Assembly (NCBI RefSeq): GCF_900232995.1
Contig: NZ_OCVX01000003.1
Coordinates: 1,338,027-1,402,026 of the forward strand
Reading direction: 5' to 3'
Origin: Mycobacterium simulans
Lineage (GTDB): Bacteria > Actinomycetota > Actinomycetes > Mycobacteriales > Mycobacteriaceae
Length of the DNA stretch: 64,000 bases
The notes below the pieces were generated by a model. That model was not told where the DNA came from. It saw nothing but the letters and a program-made list of their open reading frames with translations, and searched no databases. This document shows, piece by piece, positions 22,302 through 33,373 of this stretch. A program made the position numbers and the translations under genes. Numbering within the stretch: position 1 is the first letter of the stretch; each line of letters opens with the position of its first letter.

Positions 22302-23318
22302 ATGAGGGGTCTGTCGGTGTTGCTACGGCTGTTCTGCGTTGCCGTGCTATCGATCGCGTTGGGCAGTGTCACGGTAGCGGCGGGCTCGACCGCCCAGGCC
22401 GCCCCGTACGAGACCCTGATGGTGCCCTCGGCGGCGGGGGGCCGCGCCATCCCGGTGGCATTCTTGGCCGGCGGCCCGCGCGCGGTGTATCTGCTGGATG
22501 CCTTCGACGCCGCGCCGGATGTCAGCAACGGGGTCCCCGCGGGCAATGCGATGAACACCCGGGCCGGCAAGGGGATCTCGGTGGCCGCACCCGCCGGCGG
22601 CGCGTGGAGCATGTACACCAACTGGGAGCAGGACGGCAGCAAGCAGTGGGAGACCTTCCTGTCCAGCGAGCTTCCCGATTGGCTGGCCGCCAACCGAGGC
22701 CTGGCGCCCGGTGGCCATGCCGCTGTTGGCGCATCTCAGGGCGGGTATGGCGCGATGGCGCTGGCCGCCTTCCACCCCGACCGGTTCGGCTTCGCCGGTT
22801 CGTTGTCCGGGTTCCTGTACCCGTCGAGCACCACGACCAACGGCGCGATTCTGGCCGGCTTGCAGCAATTCGGCGGTGTGGACGGCAACGGTATGTGGGG
22901 TGCCCCACAGCTGGGCCGGTGGAAGTGGCACGACCCGTGGGTGCATGCCGGGTTGTTGGCGCAGAACAACACCCGAGTCTGGGTTTGGAGCCCGACAAAG
23001 CCCGGGGCCAGTAATCCCGCCGCCATGATTGGCCAAGCGGGCGCGGCAATGGGCGACAGCAGGTCGTTCTACCAGCAGTATCGGAACGTCGGCGGCCACA
23101 ACGGCCACTTTGACTTCCCGGGCGGCGGCGATAACGGCTGGGGCTCGTGGTCGGCGCAGCTGGGCGCCATGTCCGGCGATATCGTCGGCGCGATCCGCTT
23201 AGCTGAGCTGCGCAAGACAGGTTCCCGCGCGGTCGTCGGGACCGGTGGGCACGGCGCAGCGAGCCGGTACCGTGTATTGGAGTGCAGCAGAGGGCGGTGC
23301 AGCCACGCTGGCACCTAA
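22302..23318 (+). CDS. mpt51: MPT51/FbpD-like secreted protein of the antigen 85 family
   Basis: A 338-residue exported alpha/beta-hydrolase-fold protein (Rv3803c family). The signal peptide spans about residues 1-33 (to AQAAPYE). The nucleophile elbow reads VGASQGGYG with Ser145, whereas I recall Ala at this place in M. tuberculosis MPT51, which is described as lacking mycolyltransferase activity. GGHNGHFDFP keeps the His. The protein runs 39 residues beyond the usual DIVGAIR end into a Gly/Arg-rich tail with two cysteines. GGAGGTGGGTAC precedes the ATG. Binding to fibronectin is the accepted role; activity here is open. Confidence 0.93.
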   Translation: MRGLSVLLRLFCVAVLSIALGSVTVAAGSTAQAAPYETLMVPSAAGGRAIPVAFLAGGPRAVYLLDAFDAAPDVSNGVPAGNAMNTRAGKGISVAAPAGGAWSMYTNWEQDGSKQWETFLSSELPDWLAANRGLAPGGHAAVGASQGGYGAMALAAFHPDRFGFAGSLSGFLYPSSTTTNGAILAGLQQFGGVDGNGMWGAPQLGRWKWHDPWVHAGLLAQNNTRVWVWSPTKPGASNPAAMIGQAGAAMGDSRSFYQQYRNVGGHNGHFDFPGGGDNGWGSWSAQLGAMSGDIVGAIRLAELRKTGSRAVVGTGGHGAASRYRVLECSRGRCSHAGT

Positions 23319-23340
23319 TTGACTCTGTTAGCAGGAGAAC

Positions 23341-24354
23341 ATGGCCAAGAACTCCCGGCGTAGACGACGCCACCGAATCCTCGCCTGGACCGCGGCCGGG
23401 TCGATGGCATGTGTCGTGGCGCTGGTCATTGTGGCGGTGGGGGGTATTTTGCGCCGCCACGAAAACCCACCCAGCGCGGTGCCGCCCGGTGTTTTGACCC
23501 CGGGGCCGACCACGTCCCACCCGCGCAAGCCCCGACCCGCGTACCAGGATGCCTCCTGCCCGGACGTGCAGCTGATCTCGGTTCCCGGAACCTGGGAATC
23601 GTCGCCAACGGACGACCCGCTCAAACCGGTGCAATTCCCGAGGGCGTTGCTGCTCACTGTGACGGGGCCGATCGCCCAACAGTTCCCCGGCTCGCGGGTG
23701 CAGACCTACACCGTTCCCTACACGGCGCAGTTCCACAATCCGCTGAGCGCCGACAACCAAATGTCCTACAACGACAGCCGGGCGGAAGGCACCCGCGCGA
23801 TGGTCCAGGCGATGACGGACATGAACAACAAATGCCCGTTGACCAGCTATGTCCTGATTGGCTTCTCGCAGGGCGCGGTGATTGCCGGCGATGTCGCTAG
23901 CGATATCGGTAACGGCCGTGGACCCGTCGATGAGGACCTGGTCCTCGGTGTGACCTTGATAGCCGACGGGCGTCGCCAGCAGGGGGTAGGTAACGACATC
24001 CCGCCCAATCCGCCGGGCGAAGGTGCTGAGGTCACCCTGCACGAAGTGCCGGTGCTGTCCGGACTCGGCTTGACCATGACCGGCGCGCGGCCGGGCGGTT
24101 TCGGTGCGCTCGACAGCCGAACGAATGAGATTTGTGCGGAGGGTGACCTGATCTGCGCCGCCCCGCAAGAGGCGTTCAGTCCGGCCAATCTGCCGACCAC
24201 TCTGAACACGCTGGCCGGCGGCGCAGGGCAGCCGATTCATGCGATGTATGCCACGCCCGATTTCTGGAATTCGGACGGGCAGCCGGCGACCGCGTGGACA
24301 TTGAACTGGGCGCACGGGCTTATCGAGAAGGCGCCGCATCCCAAACACGGGTGA
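23341..24354 (+). CDS. culp6: Cutinase-like phospholipase/thioesterase Culp6 (Rv3802c-like)
   Basis: A 337-residue cell-wall serine esterase, essential in M. tuberculosis and linked to the mycolate locus. An Arg-rich N-terminus (RRRRRHR) precedes one membrane helix (about 14-37) and a Pro-rich linker. The cutinase domain carries nucleophile S176 in GFSQG; the acid and His are expected in the [10 protein letters not shown] and NWAHGL regions. Cysteines at about 73 and 165 fit the family disulfide. AGCAGGAGAAC precedes the ATG, 22 bases after mpt51, suggesting one transcript. Confidence 0.93.
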   Translation: MAKNSRRRRRHRILAWTAAGSMACVVALVIVAVGGILRRHENPPSAVPPGVLTPGPTTSHPRKPRPAYQDASCPDVQLISVPGTWESSPTDDPLKPVQFPRALLLTVTGPIAQQFPGSRVQTYTVPYTAQFHNPLSADNQMSYNDSRAEGTRAMVQAMTDMNNKCPLTSYVLIGFSQGAVIAGDVASDIGNGRGPVDEDLVLGVTLIADGRRQQGVGNDIPPNPPGEGAEVTLHEVPVLSGLGLTMTGARPGGFGALDSRTNEICAEGDLICAAPQEAFSPANLPTTLNTLAGGAGQPIHAMYATPDFWNSDGQPATAWTLNWAHGLIEKAPHPKHG

Positions 24355-24504
24355 CATGAGCCGACATGGGACCTGATGGCGCGATAGTGGGTGCGATCAG
24401 CGGTACCTTGTGATTTGGTCTGCCGCGCGCCGCCCCTTAACATTAAGAGATATTTAAGAGCATGTGATGACCCGGTCGGGTCGAAGCTGGCTCGAAGTGA
24501 ACAT

Positions 24505-24538
24505 TGAAAGGGCGCACGCCGCAAGCGTGCGCCTTTCA
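24505..24538 (+). terminator. Strong hairpin between culp6 and fadD32
   Basis: TGAAAGGGCGCACGC and GCGTGCGCCTTTCA pair with one bulged G around the loop CGCAA. It sits 150 bases past the culp6 stop in a 293-base intergenic stretch with AT-rich sequence (TTAACATTAAGAGATATTTA near 24438) on its left. It may end the fbpA-side transcript or fold in the fadD32 leader. Confidence 0.6.
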
Positions 24539-24576
24539 GGGCCGGTTTCGGGGCCGGCCCGCGTGCAGATGGAACA

Positions 24577-24620
24577 GTCGGCGGAGCCGACACCGAGATG
24601 TGACCGTCGGCGGAGCCGAC
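24577..24620. promoter_or_regulatory. Two identical 15-bp dyads upstream of fadD32
   Basis: GTCGGCGGAGCCGAC occurs at 24577-24591 and 24606-24620, each a near-perfect palindrome (GTCGGC/GCCGAC) and set 29 bases apart, ending 27 bases before the fadD32 ATG. The spacing and position suit an operator or leader structure for the mycolate operon. No regulator can be named. Confidence 0.4.
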
Positions 24621-24647
24621 CGATGTGTTGTGACAGGAGAGGGCGGC

Positions 24648-26537
24648 ATGGCGTACCACAACCCGTTCATCGTGAACGGAAAGATCAGGTTCCCGGAGAA
24701 CACCAACCTGGTTCGTCACGTCGAAAAGTGGGCCAAGGTTCGCGGCGACAAGCTCGCCTACCGGTTCTTGGACTTCTCCACCGAACGCGACGGTGTCGAA
24801 CGCGACATCTTGTGGTCGGAGTTCAGCGCCCGCAACCGCGCCGTGGGAGCCCGCCTGCAGCAGGTCACCCAGCCGGGCGACCGCATCGCCATCCTCTGCC
24901 CGCAGAACCTGGACTACCTCGTCTCGTTTTTCGGCGCGCTGTACTCCGGCAGGATCGCGGTGCCGTTGTTCGACCCCGCCGAGCCGGGCCACGTCGGCCG
25001 GCTGCACGCGGTGCTCGACGACTGCGCCCCGTCGACCATCCTGACCACCACCGACTCCGCCGAAGGTGTCCGCAAGTTCATCCGCAACCGTTCGGTCAAG
25101 GAACGGCCGCGCGTCATCGCCGTCGACGCGGTGCCTACCGAGGTCGCCGCCACGTGGCAAGAGCCGGACGCCAGCGAGTCCACCACCGCCTACCTGCAGT
25201 ACACGTCGGGCTCGACCCGCATTCCTTCCGGCGTCCAGATCACCCACCTGAACCTGCCCACCAACGTGCTGCAGGTGCTTAACGCCCTGGAAGGCCAGGA
25301 AGGCGACCGCGGGTGCAGCTGGTTACCGTTCTTCCACGACATGGGCCTGATCACGACGTTGTTGTCGACGGTGCTCGGCCATAGCTTCACGTTTATGACG
25401 CCCGCCGCCTTCGTGCGCCGGCCGGGCCGCTGGATCCGTGAGCTCGCGCGGAAGCCCGGGGAGACCGGTGGCGTCTTCTCGGCCGCGCCGAACTTCGCGT
25501 TCGAGCACGCCGCGGTCCGCGGACTGCCCCGCGACGACGAGCCGGAATTGGACCTGAGCAACGTCAAGGGCATCCTGAACGGCAGTGAGCCGGTGTCGCC
25601 GGCGTCGATGCGCAAGTTCTTCAAAGCCTTCGAGCCGTACGGCCTGCGCCCGACCGCGGTGAAGCCGTCCTACGGTCTGGCGGAGGCGACGCTGTTCGTC
25701 TCCACCACCCCGATGGACGAGGAACCCACGGTGATCCACGTCGACCGGGACGAACTCAACAACCAGCGCTTCGTCGAGGTCGCCGCCGACGCGCCGAACG
25801 CGGTCGCGCAGGTCTCGGCGGGCAAGATCGGCGTTGACGAGTGGGCGGTCATCGTCGACGTCGACACGGCCAGCGAGCTCCCGGACGGACAGATCGGCGA
25901 GATCTGGCTCCACGGCAACAACCTGGGTGTCGGCTACTGGGGTAAGGAAGAGGAGTCCGTCGAGACCTTTAAAAACATCCTCAAGTCGCGGATCCCGGAG
26001 TCACATGCCGAAGGTGCCGCCGACGACGGGCTGTGGGTGCGCACCGGCGACTACGGCACCTACTTCAAGGGACACCTCTATATAGCGGGCCGGATCAAGG
26101 ACCTGGTCATCATCGACGGCCGCAACCACTACCCGCAGGACCTGGAGTACACGGCGCAGGAAGCCACCAAGGCGTTGCGGGTTGGCTACGTGGCCGCCTT
26201 TTCGGTGCCGGCCAACCAGTTGCCGCAAAACGTGTTCGACGACCCGCACGCCGGCCTGAAGTTCGACGCCGAGGACACCTCCGAGCAGCTGGTGATCGTG
26301 GGCGAGCGGGCCGCGGGCGCACACAAGCTGGACTACCAGCCCATCGCGGACGACATCCGGGCGGCCATCGCCGTCGGGCACGGTGTGACCGTCCGCGACG
26401 TGCTGCTGGTGCAGGCAGGCACGATTCCCCGTACGTCCAGCGGCAAGATCGGCCGGCGGGCCTGCCGTTCGGCCTACCTCGACGGCACTCTGCGCAGCGG
26501 CGTCGGGTCCCCGACGGTCTTTGCAACCGAATCCTGA
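24648..26537 (+). CDS. fadD32: Long-chain fatty-acyl-AMP ligase FadD32
   Basis: A 629-residue FAAL that activates the meromycolic chain as acyl-AMP and loads it on the N-terminal ACP of Pks13. The adenylate motif [12 protein letters not shown] (A3-type), [11 protein letters not shown], the FAAL-specific insertion, GYGL-like [10 protein letters not shown], and the C-terminal RTGDYG and [11 protein letters not shown] (catalytic Lys) motifs are all seen. ATG 24648 follows AGGAGAGG. An upstream in-frame GTG (VVTGEGG) matches the longer M. tuberculosis annotation. Orthologue of Rv3801c, ten bases before pks13. Confidence 0.96.
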   Translation: MAYHNPFIVNGKIRFPENTNLVRHVEKWAKVRGDKLAYRFLDFSTERDGVERDILWSEFSARNRAVGARLQQVTQPGDRIAILCPQNLDYLVSFFGALYSGRIAVPLFDPAEPGHVGRLHAVLDDCAPSTILTTTDSAEGVRKFIRNRSVKERPRVIAVDAVPTEVAATWQEPDASESTTAYLQYTSGSTRIPSGVQITHLNLPTNVLQVLNALEGQEGDRGCSWLPFFHDMGLITTLLSTVLGHSFTFMTPAAFVRRPGRWIRELARKPGETGGVFSAAPNFAFEHAAVRGLPRDDEPELDLSNVKGILNGSEPVSPASMRKFFKAFEPYGLRPTAVKPSYGLAEATLFVSTTPMDEEPTVIHVDRDELNNQRFVEVAADAPNAVAQVSAGKIGVDEWAVIVDVDTASELPDGQIGEIWLHGNNLGVGYWGKEEESVETFKNILKSRIPESHAEGAADDGLWVRTGDYGTYFKGHLYIAGRIKDLVIIDGRNHYPQDLEYTAQEATKALRVGYVAAFSVPANQLPQNVFDDPHAGLKFDAEDTSEQLVIVGERAAGAHKLDYQPIADDIRAAIAVGHGVTVRDVLLVQAGTIPRTSSGKIGRRACRSAYLDGTLRSGVGSPTVFATES

Positions 26538-26546
26538 GTAGGGCCC

Positions 26547-29500
26547 ATGTCTGACATATCGGAATCCCAGGAGAACTCGCCCGCCAACCAGACGGACCTA
26601 ACCGTCCCCGAGATGCGGCAGTGGCTGCGCAACTGGGTGGGTAAGGCGGTCGGCAAGTCACCCGACGACATCGACGAGTCGGTGCCGATGGTGGAGCTGG
26701 GCTTGTCGTCGCGGGATGCCGTGGCGATGGCGGCCGATATCGAAGACATGACCGGTGTCACGCTTTCGGTGGCGGTGGCCTTCCAACATCCGACCATCGA
26801 ATCGCTGGCCACGCGGATCGTTGAGGGCGAACCCGAAACAGACGTAGCGGCCGATGACGATATGGACTGGTCGCGCTCCGGTCCCGCCGAGCGCGTCGAC
26901 ATCGCGATCGTCGGTCTGTCGACCCGGTTCCCCGGCGACATGAACGGCCCCGACGAGACATGGCAGGCACTGCTGGAAGGCCGCGACGGCATCACGGACC
27001 TGCCCGACGGCCGGTGGTCGGAATTCCTTGAAGAGCCGCGCATCGCCCAGCGCGTCGCTTCCGCGCGCACCCGCGGCGGCTACCTGAAGGACATCAAGGG
27101 CTTCGACTCCGAGTTCTTCGCGGTGGCCAAGACCGAAGCCGACAACATCGACCCGCAGCAGCGGATGGCGCTGGAGCTCACCTGGGAGGCGCTCGAGCAC
27201 GCCCGCATCCCACCCTCGAGCCTGCGCGGCGAAGCCGTCGGCGTGTTCGTCGGCAGCACCACCAATGACTACCAATTCCTGGCCGTCTCCGACCCGACGG
27301 TCGCACATCCGTATGCCATCACCGGCACCAGCACGTCGATCATTGCCAACCGGGTGTCGTACTTCTACGACTTCCGCGGGCCGTCGGTCACCGTCGACAC
27401 CGCCTGCTCGAGTTCGCTGGTCGCCATCCATCAGGGCGTGCAAGCGCTGCGCAACGGCGAGGCCGACGTCGTCGTCGCCGGTGGTGTCAATGCGCTGATC
27501 ACGCCGATGGTGACGCTGGGCTTCGACGAGATCGGCGCGGTGCTCGCTCCCGACGGCCGGATCAAGTCGTTCTCGGCGGACGCCGACGGCTACACCCGCT
27601 CCGAGGGCGCCGGCATGCTGGTGCTCAAGCGGGTCGACGACGCCCGCCGCGATGGCGACCAGATCCTCGCAGTCATAGCCGGTAGCGCGGTCAACCACGA
27701 CGGCCGGTCCAACGGCCTGATCGCGCCCAACCAGGACGCGCAGGCCGAGGTGCTGCGCCGGGCGTACAAGGACGCCGGCATCGATCCGCGCACCGTCGAC
27801 TACATCGAGGCGCACGGCACGGGCACGATCCTCGGTGACCCGATCGAGGCCGAGGCGCTGGGCCGGGTGGTCGGCAGGGGACGTCCGACCGATCGGCCGG
27901 CGCTGCTGGGCGCGGTGAAAACCAACATCGGCCACCTGGAAGCGGCGGCCGGTGTGGCCAGCATGGCCAAGGTGGTGCTGGCCCTGCAGCACGACAAGCT
28001 GCCGCCGTCGATCAACTTCGCCGCACCCAGCCCATACATCGACTTCGACGCGATGCGGCTGAAGGTCATCGACACGGCGACCGACTGGCCGCGGTATGGC
28101 GGCTACGCTCTGGCGGGTGTGTCAAGCTTCGGCTTCGGCGGCGCCAACGCGCACTTGGTGGTGCGCGAGGTACTGCCGCGGGATGTCATCGAGCGTGAGC
28201 CCGAACCCGAGATTGCCGCGCCAGCCGATGCGGTTCCGGCCGAGGCCGCCGCGTTGGAGGGTCACGCGCTGCGGTTCGACGAGTACGGCGAGATCATTAC
28301 CGACGAACCTGCGGGCGAGGAAGAGGAGCCCGAGCTGCCCGGCGTCACCGAAGAGGCGCTGCGGCTCAAAGAAGCCGCGCTGGAAGAGCTTGCGGCGCAA
28401 GAGGTTACGGCCCCACTGATTCCGCTTGCGGTGTCGGCGTTCCTGACCTCACGCAAGAAGGCGGCCGCCGCCGAGCTGGCCGACTGGATGGAGTCGCCGG
28501 AAGGCCAGGCGGCGTCGCTGGAGTCGATCGGCCGGTCGCTGTCGCGGCGCAACCACGGCCGCTCCCGCGCGGTGGTGCTCGCCCATGACCACGAAGAGGC
28601 CATCAAGGGCCTGCGGGCGATCGCCGAAGGTAAGCAGCGACCCAACGTCTTCAGCGTCGACGGGCCGGTGACCAACGGCCCGGTGTGGGTGCTCGCCGGA
28701 TTCGGCGCGCAGCACCGCAAGATGGGCAAGAGCCTGTACCTGCGCGACGAGGTTTTCGCCGAGTGGATCGAGAAGGTCGACGCGCTGGTACAGGACGAGC
28801 TGGGTTACTCGGTGCTCGAGCTGATCCTGGACGACTCGCAGGACTACGGCATTGAGACCACGCAGGTCACCATCTTCGCGATCCAGATTGCCCTGGGTGA
28901 GTTGCTCAAGCATCACGGCGCCAAGCCCGCCGCGGTGGTCGGCCAGTCGCTGGGCGAGGCCGCGTGCGCGTACTTCGCCGGTGGGCTGTCGCTGCGCGAC
29001 GCTACCCGGGCGATCTGCTCGCGCTCGCACCTGATGGGCGAAGGCGAGGCGATGCTGTTCGGCGAGTACATCCGGTTGATGGCGCTGGTCGAATACTCCG
29101 CCGACGAGATCAAGACGGTGTTCTCCGACTTTCCCGATCTCGAGGTGTGCGTCTACGCCGCACCTACCCAGACCGTCATCGGCGGCCCGCCCGAGCAGGT
29201 GGACGCCATCATCGCTCGCGCGGAATCGGAGGGCAAGTTCGCCCGCAAGTTCCAGACCAAGGGTGCCAGCCACACCCAGCAGATGGATCCACTGCTCGGC
29301 GAGCTCGCCGCCGAGTTGCAGGGCATCAAGCCGATGAGCCCGACCGCAGGCATCTACTCCACGGTCCACGAGGGCAGCTACATCAAGCCCGGCAGCGACC
29401 CGATCCACGACGTCGACTACTGGAAGAAGGGCCTGCGGCATTCCGTCTACTTCACCCACGGGATCCGCAACGCGGTCGACAGCGGGCACACCACGTTCCT

Positions 29501-31814
29501 GGAGCTGGCGCCCAACCCGGTGGCGTTGATGCAGGTGGGTCTGACCACGGCTTCGGCCGGACTGCATGATGCCCAGCTGATCCCGACGCTGGCCCGCAAG
29601 CAGGACGAGGTCGAGTCGATGATCTCGACCATGGCGCAGCTGTATGTCTACGGCCACGACCTGGACATGCGGACTCTGTTCAGCCGCGCCTCTGGGGCCG
29701 CAGGCCCAGAAGGATTTGCGAACATTCCGCCGACCCGGTTCAAGCGCAAGGAACACTGGCTGCCCGCGCACTTCACCGGCGACGGCTCGGTAATCATCCC
29801 GGGCACTCACGTCGCGCTGCCGGACGGGCGCCACGTCTGGGAGTACGCGCCGCGGGACGGCAAGACGGATCTGGCTGCGTTAGTGAAAGCCGCCGCGACG
29901 CAAGTACTTCCGGACGCACAGTTGAGCGCCGCTGAGCAGCGTGCGATGCCCGGTGAGGGCGCCCGACTGGTGACGACGATGACGCGGCATCCGGGCGGCG
30001 CGTCGGTTCAGGTGCATGCCCGCATCGATGAATCCTTCACGCTCGTCTACGACGCACTGGTGGCTCGGGCCGGCTCGCAAGCGGTGTTGCCGACCGCGGT
30101 TGGCGCGGGGACAGCGATCGCAGCCCCGGCCTCGGTGGCTGCAGCGGCTCCGCCAACAGAGACAGTGGAACCCGAGGCCGAAACTCTGACGGACAGCCTG
30201 ACCACCCGCTACATATCGTCCGACATGGGTAGATGGTCGCCGGATTCGGGCGAGACGATCGCCGATCGATTGGGCGCCATCGTAGGGGCGGCCATGGGGT
30301 ACGAGCCCGAGGACCTGCCGTGGGAGGTGCCGCTGATCGAGCTCGGCCTGGACTCGTTGATGGCGGTGCGGATCAAGAACCGCGTCGAATACGACTTCGA
30401 TCTGCCGCCGATTCAGCTGACCGCGGTGCGTGACGCCAACCTCTACAACGTCGAGAAGTTGATCGAGTACGCCGTCGAGCACCGCGACGAGGTCCAGCAA
30501 CTGCACGAGCACCAGAAGACGCAGACTGCCGAGGAGATCGCCCGGGCGCAGGCCGAGTTGATGTATGGCAAGGCCGCCGAAGCGGCGGAGGCACCCGAAC
30601 CGGCGGCCGCGGACCTGCCGCTTCCGCCCCCGCCGACGGATCCGTCGGGCCCATCCGGCAACGGTGCAAAGCCCAACCTTGCGGCAGCCGCGGAGGTACT
30701 TAACCAGGAAGCGGTTGCCAAGGCGCTGAACTCCGACGTGCCCCCACGTGATGCCGCCGAGCGCGTCACCTTCGCGACGTGGGCGATCGTCACCGGCAAG
30801 TCCGCCGGCGGCATCTTCAACCCCCTGCCCAAGCTGGACGACGCGACGGCCGCCAAGATGGCGCAGCGGCTCTCCGAGCGTGCCGAAGGGCCGATCACCG
30901 CCGAAGACGTGCTGACCTCGTCGAACATCGAGGAGCTGGCCGACAAGGTACGTGGCTACCTGGAGGCCGGTGTGATCGACGGCTTCGTCCGCACCCTGCG
31001 GGCGCGTCCCGAGGGCAGCTCTAAGGCCCCGGTGTTTGTGTTCCATCCGGCCGGCGGGTCGACAGTGGTGTACGAGCCGCTGCTCAACCGGTTGCCGGCG
31101 GACACTCCGATGTACGGCTTCGAACGGGTCGAGGGGTCGATCGAAGAGCGTGCAGCGGCCTACCTGCCGAAGTTGATCGAGATGCAGGGCGACGGGCCCT
31201 ACATTCTGGTCGGCTGGTCGCTGGGCGGGGTGCTGGCCTACGCGTGCGCGATCGGGTTGAAGCGGCTGGGCAAGGACGTCCGGTGGGTCGGGCTGATCGA
31301 CGCCGTGCGCGCGGGCGAGGAGATCCCGCAGACCAAGGAGGAGATCCGCAAGCGCTGGGATCGCTACGCGCGGTTCGCCGAGAAGACGTTCAACGTCACC
31401 ATCCCGGAGATCCCGTACGAGCAGCTTGAGGAGCTCGACGACGAGGGCCAGGTGCGGTTTGTGCTCGAGGCCGTCAGCCAGAGCGGGGTGCAGATCCCGG
31501 CCGGGATCATCGAACACCAGCGCACGTCGTATCTGGACAACCGGGCGATCGATACCGCCGAAATCCAGCCCTACGACGGGCATGTCACTCTCTACATGGC
31601 CGATCGTTACCATGACGACGCGATCATGTTCGAGCCGCGGTATGCCGTTCGCCAGCCGGATGGTGGCTGGGGCGAGTACGTCTCCGACCTCGAGGTCGTG
31701 CCGATCGGTGGCGAGCACATTCAGGCCATCGACGAGCCGATCATCGCAAAGGTGGGCGAACACATGAGCCGTGCGCTGGACGACATCGAGGTTGAACAGG
31801 GGGCCCGCAATTGA
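26547..31814 (+). CDS. pks13: Polyketide synthase Pks13
   Basis: A 1755-residue condensing enzyme joining meromycolyl and carboxyacyl chains into the mycolic backbone. Domain order: N-ACP with Ser55 (LGLSSRD), KS with catalytic Cys287 (DTACSSS) and the EAHGTGT and [10 protein letters not shown] histidine motifs, AT with Ser801 (GQSLGE), C-ACP with Ser1270 (LGLDSLM), an Ala/Pro linker, and TE with Ser1558 (GWSLGG). The KS and AT residues have the same numbers as in M. tuberculosis Pks13; the 22 extra residues fall mostly in the C-terminal linkers. The stop overlaps the TTG start of accD4. Confidence 0.98.
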   Translation: MSDISESQENSPANQTDLTVPEMRQWLRNWVGKAVGKSPDDIDESVPMVELGLSSRDAVAMAADIEDMTGVTLSVAVAFQHPTIESLATRIVEGEPETDVAADDDMDWSRSGPAERVDIAIVGLSTRFPGDMNGPDETWQALLEGRDGITDLPDGRWSEFLEEPRIAQRVASARTRGGYLKDIKGFDSEFFAVAKTEADNIDPQQRMALELTWEALEHARIPPSSLRGEAVGVFVGSTTNDYQFLAVSDPTVAHPYAITGTSTSIIANRVSYFYDFRGPSVTVDTACSSSLVAIHQGVQALRNGEADVVVAGGVNALITPMVTLGFDEIGAVLAPDGRIKSFSADADGYTRSEGAGMLVLKRVDDARRDGDQILAVIAGSAVNHDGRSNGLIAPNQDAQAEVLRRAYKDAGIDPRTVDYIEAHGTGTILGDPIEAEALGRVVGRGRPTDRPALLGAVKTNIGHLEAAAGVASMAKVVLALQHDKLPPSINFAAPSPYIDFDAMRLKVIDTATDWPRYGGYALAGVSSFGFGGANAHLVVREVLPRDVIEREPEPEIAAPADAVPAEAAALEGHALRFDEYGEIITDEPAGEEEEPELPGVTEEALRLKEAALEELAAQEVTAPLIPLAVSAFLTSRKKAAAAELADWMESPEGQAASLESIGRSLSRRNHGRSRAVVLAHDHEEAIKGLRAIAEGKQRPNVFSVDGPVTNGPVWVLAGFGAQHRKMGKSLYLRDEVFAEWIEKVDALVQDELGYSVLELILDDSQDYGIETTQVTIFAIQIALGELLKHHGAKPAAVVGQSLGEAACAYFAGGLSLRDATRAICSRSHLMGEGEAMLFGEYIRLMALVEYSADEIKTVFSDFPDLEVCVYAAPTQTVIGGPPEQVDAIIARAESEGKFARKFQTKGASHTQQMDPLLGELAAELQGIKPMSPTAGIYSTVHEGSYIKPGSDPIHDVDYWKKGLRHSVYFTHGIRNAVDSGHTTFLELAPNPVALMQVGLTTASAGLHDAQLIPTLARKQDEVESMISTMAQLYVYGHDLDMRTLFSRASGAAGPEGFANIPPTRFKRKEHWLPAHFTGDGSVIIPGTHVALPDGRHVWEYAPRDGKTDLAALVKAAATQVLPDAQLSAAEQRAMPGEGARLVTTMTRHPGGASVQVHARIDESFTLVYDALVARAGSQAVLPTAVGAGTAIAAPASVAAAAPPTETVEPEAETLTDSLTTRYISSDMGRWSPDSGETIADRLGAIVGAAMGYEPEDLPWEVPLIELGLDSLMAVRIKNRVEYDFDLPPIQLTAVRDANLYNVEKLIEYAVEHRDEVQQLHEHQKTQTAEEIARAQAELMYGKAAEAAEAPEPAAADLPLPPPPTDPSGPSGNGAKPNLAAAAEVLNQEAVAKALNSDVPPRDAAERVTFATWAIVTGKSAGGIFNPLPKLDDATAAKMAQRLSERAEGPITAEDVLTSSNIEELADKVRGYLEAGVIDGFVRTLRARPEGSSKAPVFVFHPAGGSTVVYEPLLNRLPADTPMYGFERVEGSIEERAAAYLPKLIEMQGDGPYILVGWSLGGVLAYACAIGLKRLGKDVRWVGLIDAVRAGEEIPQTKEEIRKRWDRYARFAEKTFNVTIPEIPYEQLEELDDEGQVRFVLEAVSQSGVQIPAGIIEHQRTSYLDNRAIDTAEIQPYDGHVTLYMADRYHDDAIMFEPRYAVRQPDGGWGEYVSDLEVVPIGGEHIQAIDEPIIAKVGEHMSRALDDIEVEQGARN

Positions 31815-33364
31815 GCACTAAGACCACCGCCGAGCTGCTGGGTGAATTGCACGAAAAGCTGGAGTTGGCCAAGGAGCCGGCCGGTGAGAAGGCCGTCGCT
31901 AAACGGGCCAAGAAAGGCATCCCCAGCGCGCGAGAACGTATCCACGCACTGGTGGATCCGGGCACCTTTCTGGAGATCGGCGCGCTGTGCAAGACCCCGG
32001 GTGACCCGAACGCGCTCTACGGCGACGGGGTGGTCACCGGGCACGGCCGGATCAACGGCCGTCCGGTGGCGGTGTTCTCCCACGACCAGACTGTGTTCCA
32101 GGGCTCGGTGGGGGAGATGTTCGGTCGCAAGGTGGCCAAGCTGATGGAGTGGTGCGCGATGACCGGCTGCCCGATCGTCGGCATCAACGACTCGGCCGGC
32201 GCCCGTATCCAGGACGCGGTCACCTCGCTGGCCTGGTATGCCGAGCTGGCCCGCCGCCACGAGATGTTGCGCGGCTTGGTTCCGGAGATCTCCGTCATTC
32301 TGGGCAAATGTGCTGGGGGAGCGGTGTATTCACCGATCCAGACCGATCTCGTGGTCGCGGTGCGCGACCAGGGCTACATGTTCATCACCGGCCCCGACGT
32401 GATCAAGGACGTCACCGGCGAGGAGGTCAGCCTCGACGAGTTGGGCGGAGCGGACAACCAGGCCCGGTACGGCAATATCCACCAGGTGGTGGAGTCGGAG
32501 GCCGCCGCGTTCCAGTACGTCCGCGACTACCTGTCTTTCCTGCCGTCCAGCTGCTTTGATCATCCGCCGATCGTGAACCCCGGGCTGGAGCCGGAGATCA
32601 CCCCGTCCGATTTAGAACTCGACTCGATCGTGCCGGACGCCGACAACACCGCCTACGACATGCACGAGATTCTGCTGCGCATCTTCGACGACGGGGACGT
32701 CTTCGACGTGGCAGCGCAGCGTGGTCTAGCGATGATCACTGCGTTCGCCCGGGTGAACGGTCGGCCGGTCGGGGTGATCGCCAACCAGCCGATGCACATG
32801 TCCGGGGCGGTCGACACCGAGGCCTCCGACAAAGCGGCCGGCTTCATCCGCTTCTGCGACTCCTACAACCTGCCTTTGGTTTTCGTCGTCGACACCCCAG
32901 GCGCCATGCCCGGGGTGCAGGAAGAGAAGAACGGGATCATCAAGCGCGGCGGCCGGTTCTTCAACGCCCTCGTCGAAGCCGACGTGCCGAAGGTGACGAT
33001 CATCATCCGCAAGGCCTATGGCGGCGGCTACGCGGTAATGGGCTGCAAGCAGCTGGGCGCCGACTTGAACTTCGCGTGGCCGACCGCGCGCATCGCGGTG
33101 ATCGGCGCCGACGGCGCCGCGCAGCTGCTGATGAAGCGTTTCCCGGATCCGACCACGCCGGAGGCGCAGCAGGTCAAGCGCGACTTCATCGAGGGCTACA
33201 ACCTCAACCTGGCGATCCCGTGGACCGCAGCCGAGCGCGGCTACATCGACGGGGTGATCCAGCCGCACGAAACCCGGCTGCTGCTGCGCAAGTCGATGCA
33301 CCTGCTGAGGGACAGGCAACAGTGGTGGCGCGTCGGCCGCAAGCACGGCCTGACCCCGATCTAG
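31811..33364 (+). CDS. accD4: Acyl-CoA carboxylase beta subunit AccD4
   Basis: A 517-residue carboxyltransferase subunit that makes the carboxyacyl-CoA extender for Pks13 together with AccA3 and AccD5. The N-domain oxyanion segment [12 protein letters not shown] and the C-domain [19 protein letters not shown] are the paired carboxybiotin and acyl-CoA sites; [11 protein letters not shown] is also conserved. The rare TTG start overlaps the pks13 stop by four bases (TTGA), and the family N-terminus fits it. Orthologue of Rv3799c. Confidence 0.96.
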   Translation: MSTKTTAELLGELHEKLELAKEPAGEKAVAKRAKKGIPSARERIHALVDPGTFLEIGALCKTPGDPNALYGDGVVTGHGRINGRPVAVFSHDQTVFQGSVGEMFGRKVAKLMEWCAMTGCPIVGINDSAGARIQDAVTSLAWYAELARRHEMLRGLVPEISVILGKCAGGAVYSPIQTDLVVAVRDQGYMFITGPDVIKDVTGEEVSLDELGGADNQARYGNIHQVVESEAAAFQYVRDYLSFLPSSCFDHPPIVNPGLEPEITPSDLELDSIVPDADNTAYDMHEILLRIFDDGDVFDVAAQRGLAMITAFARVNGRPVGVIANQPMHMSGAVDTEASDKAAGFIRFCDSYNLPLVFVVDTPGAMPGVQEEKNGIIKRGGRFFNALVEADVPKVTIIIRKAYGGGYAVMGCKQLGADLNFAWPTARIAVIGADGAAQLLMKRFPDPTTPEAQQVKRDFIEGYNLNLAIPWTAAERGYIDGVIQPHETRLLLRKSMHLLRDRQQWWRVGRKHGLTPI

Positions 33365-33373
33365 CCCGTCGTG

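Noticed and set aside
29880..31763. 627-codon open frame opposite pks13
   Set aside because: It is the mirror of the C-ACP and thioesterase coding sequence; composition is typical of an antisense shadow.
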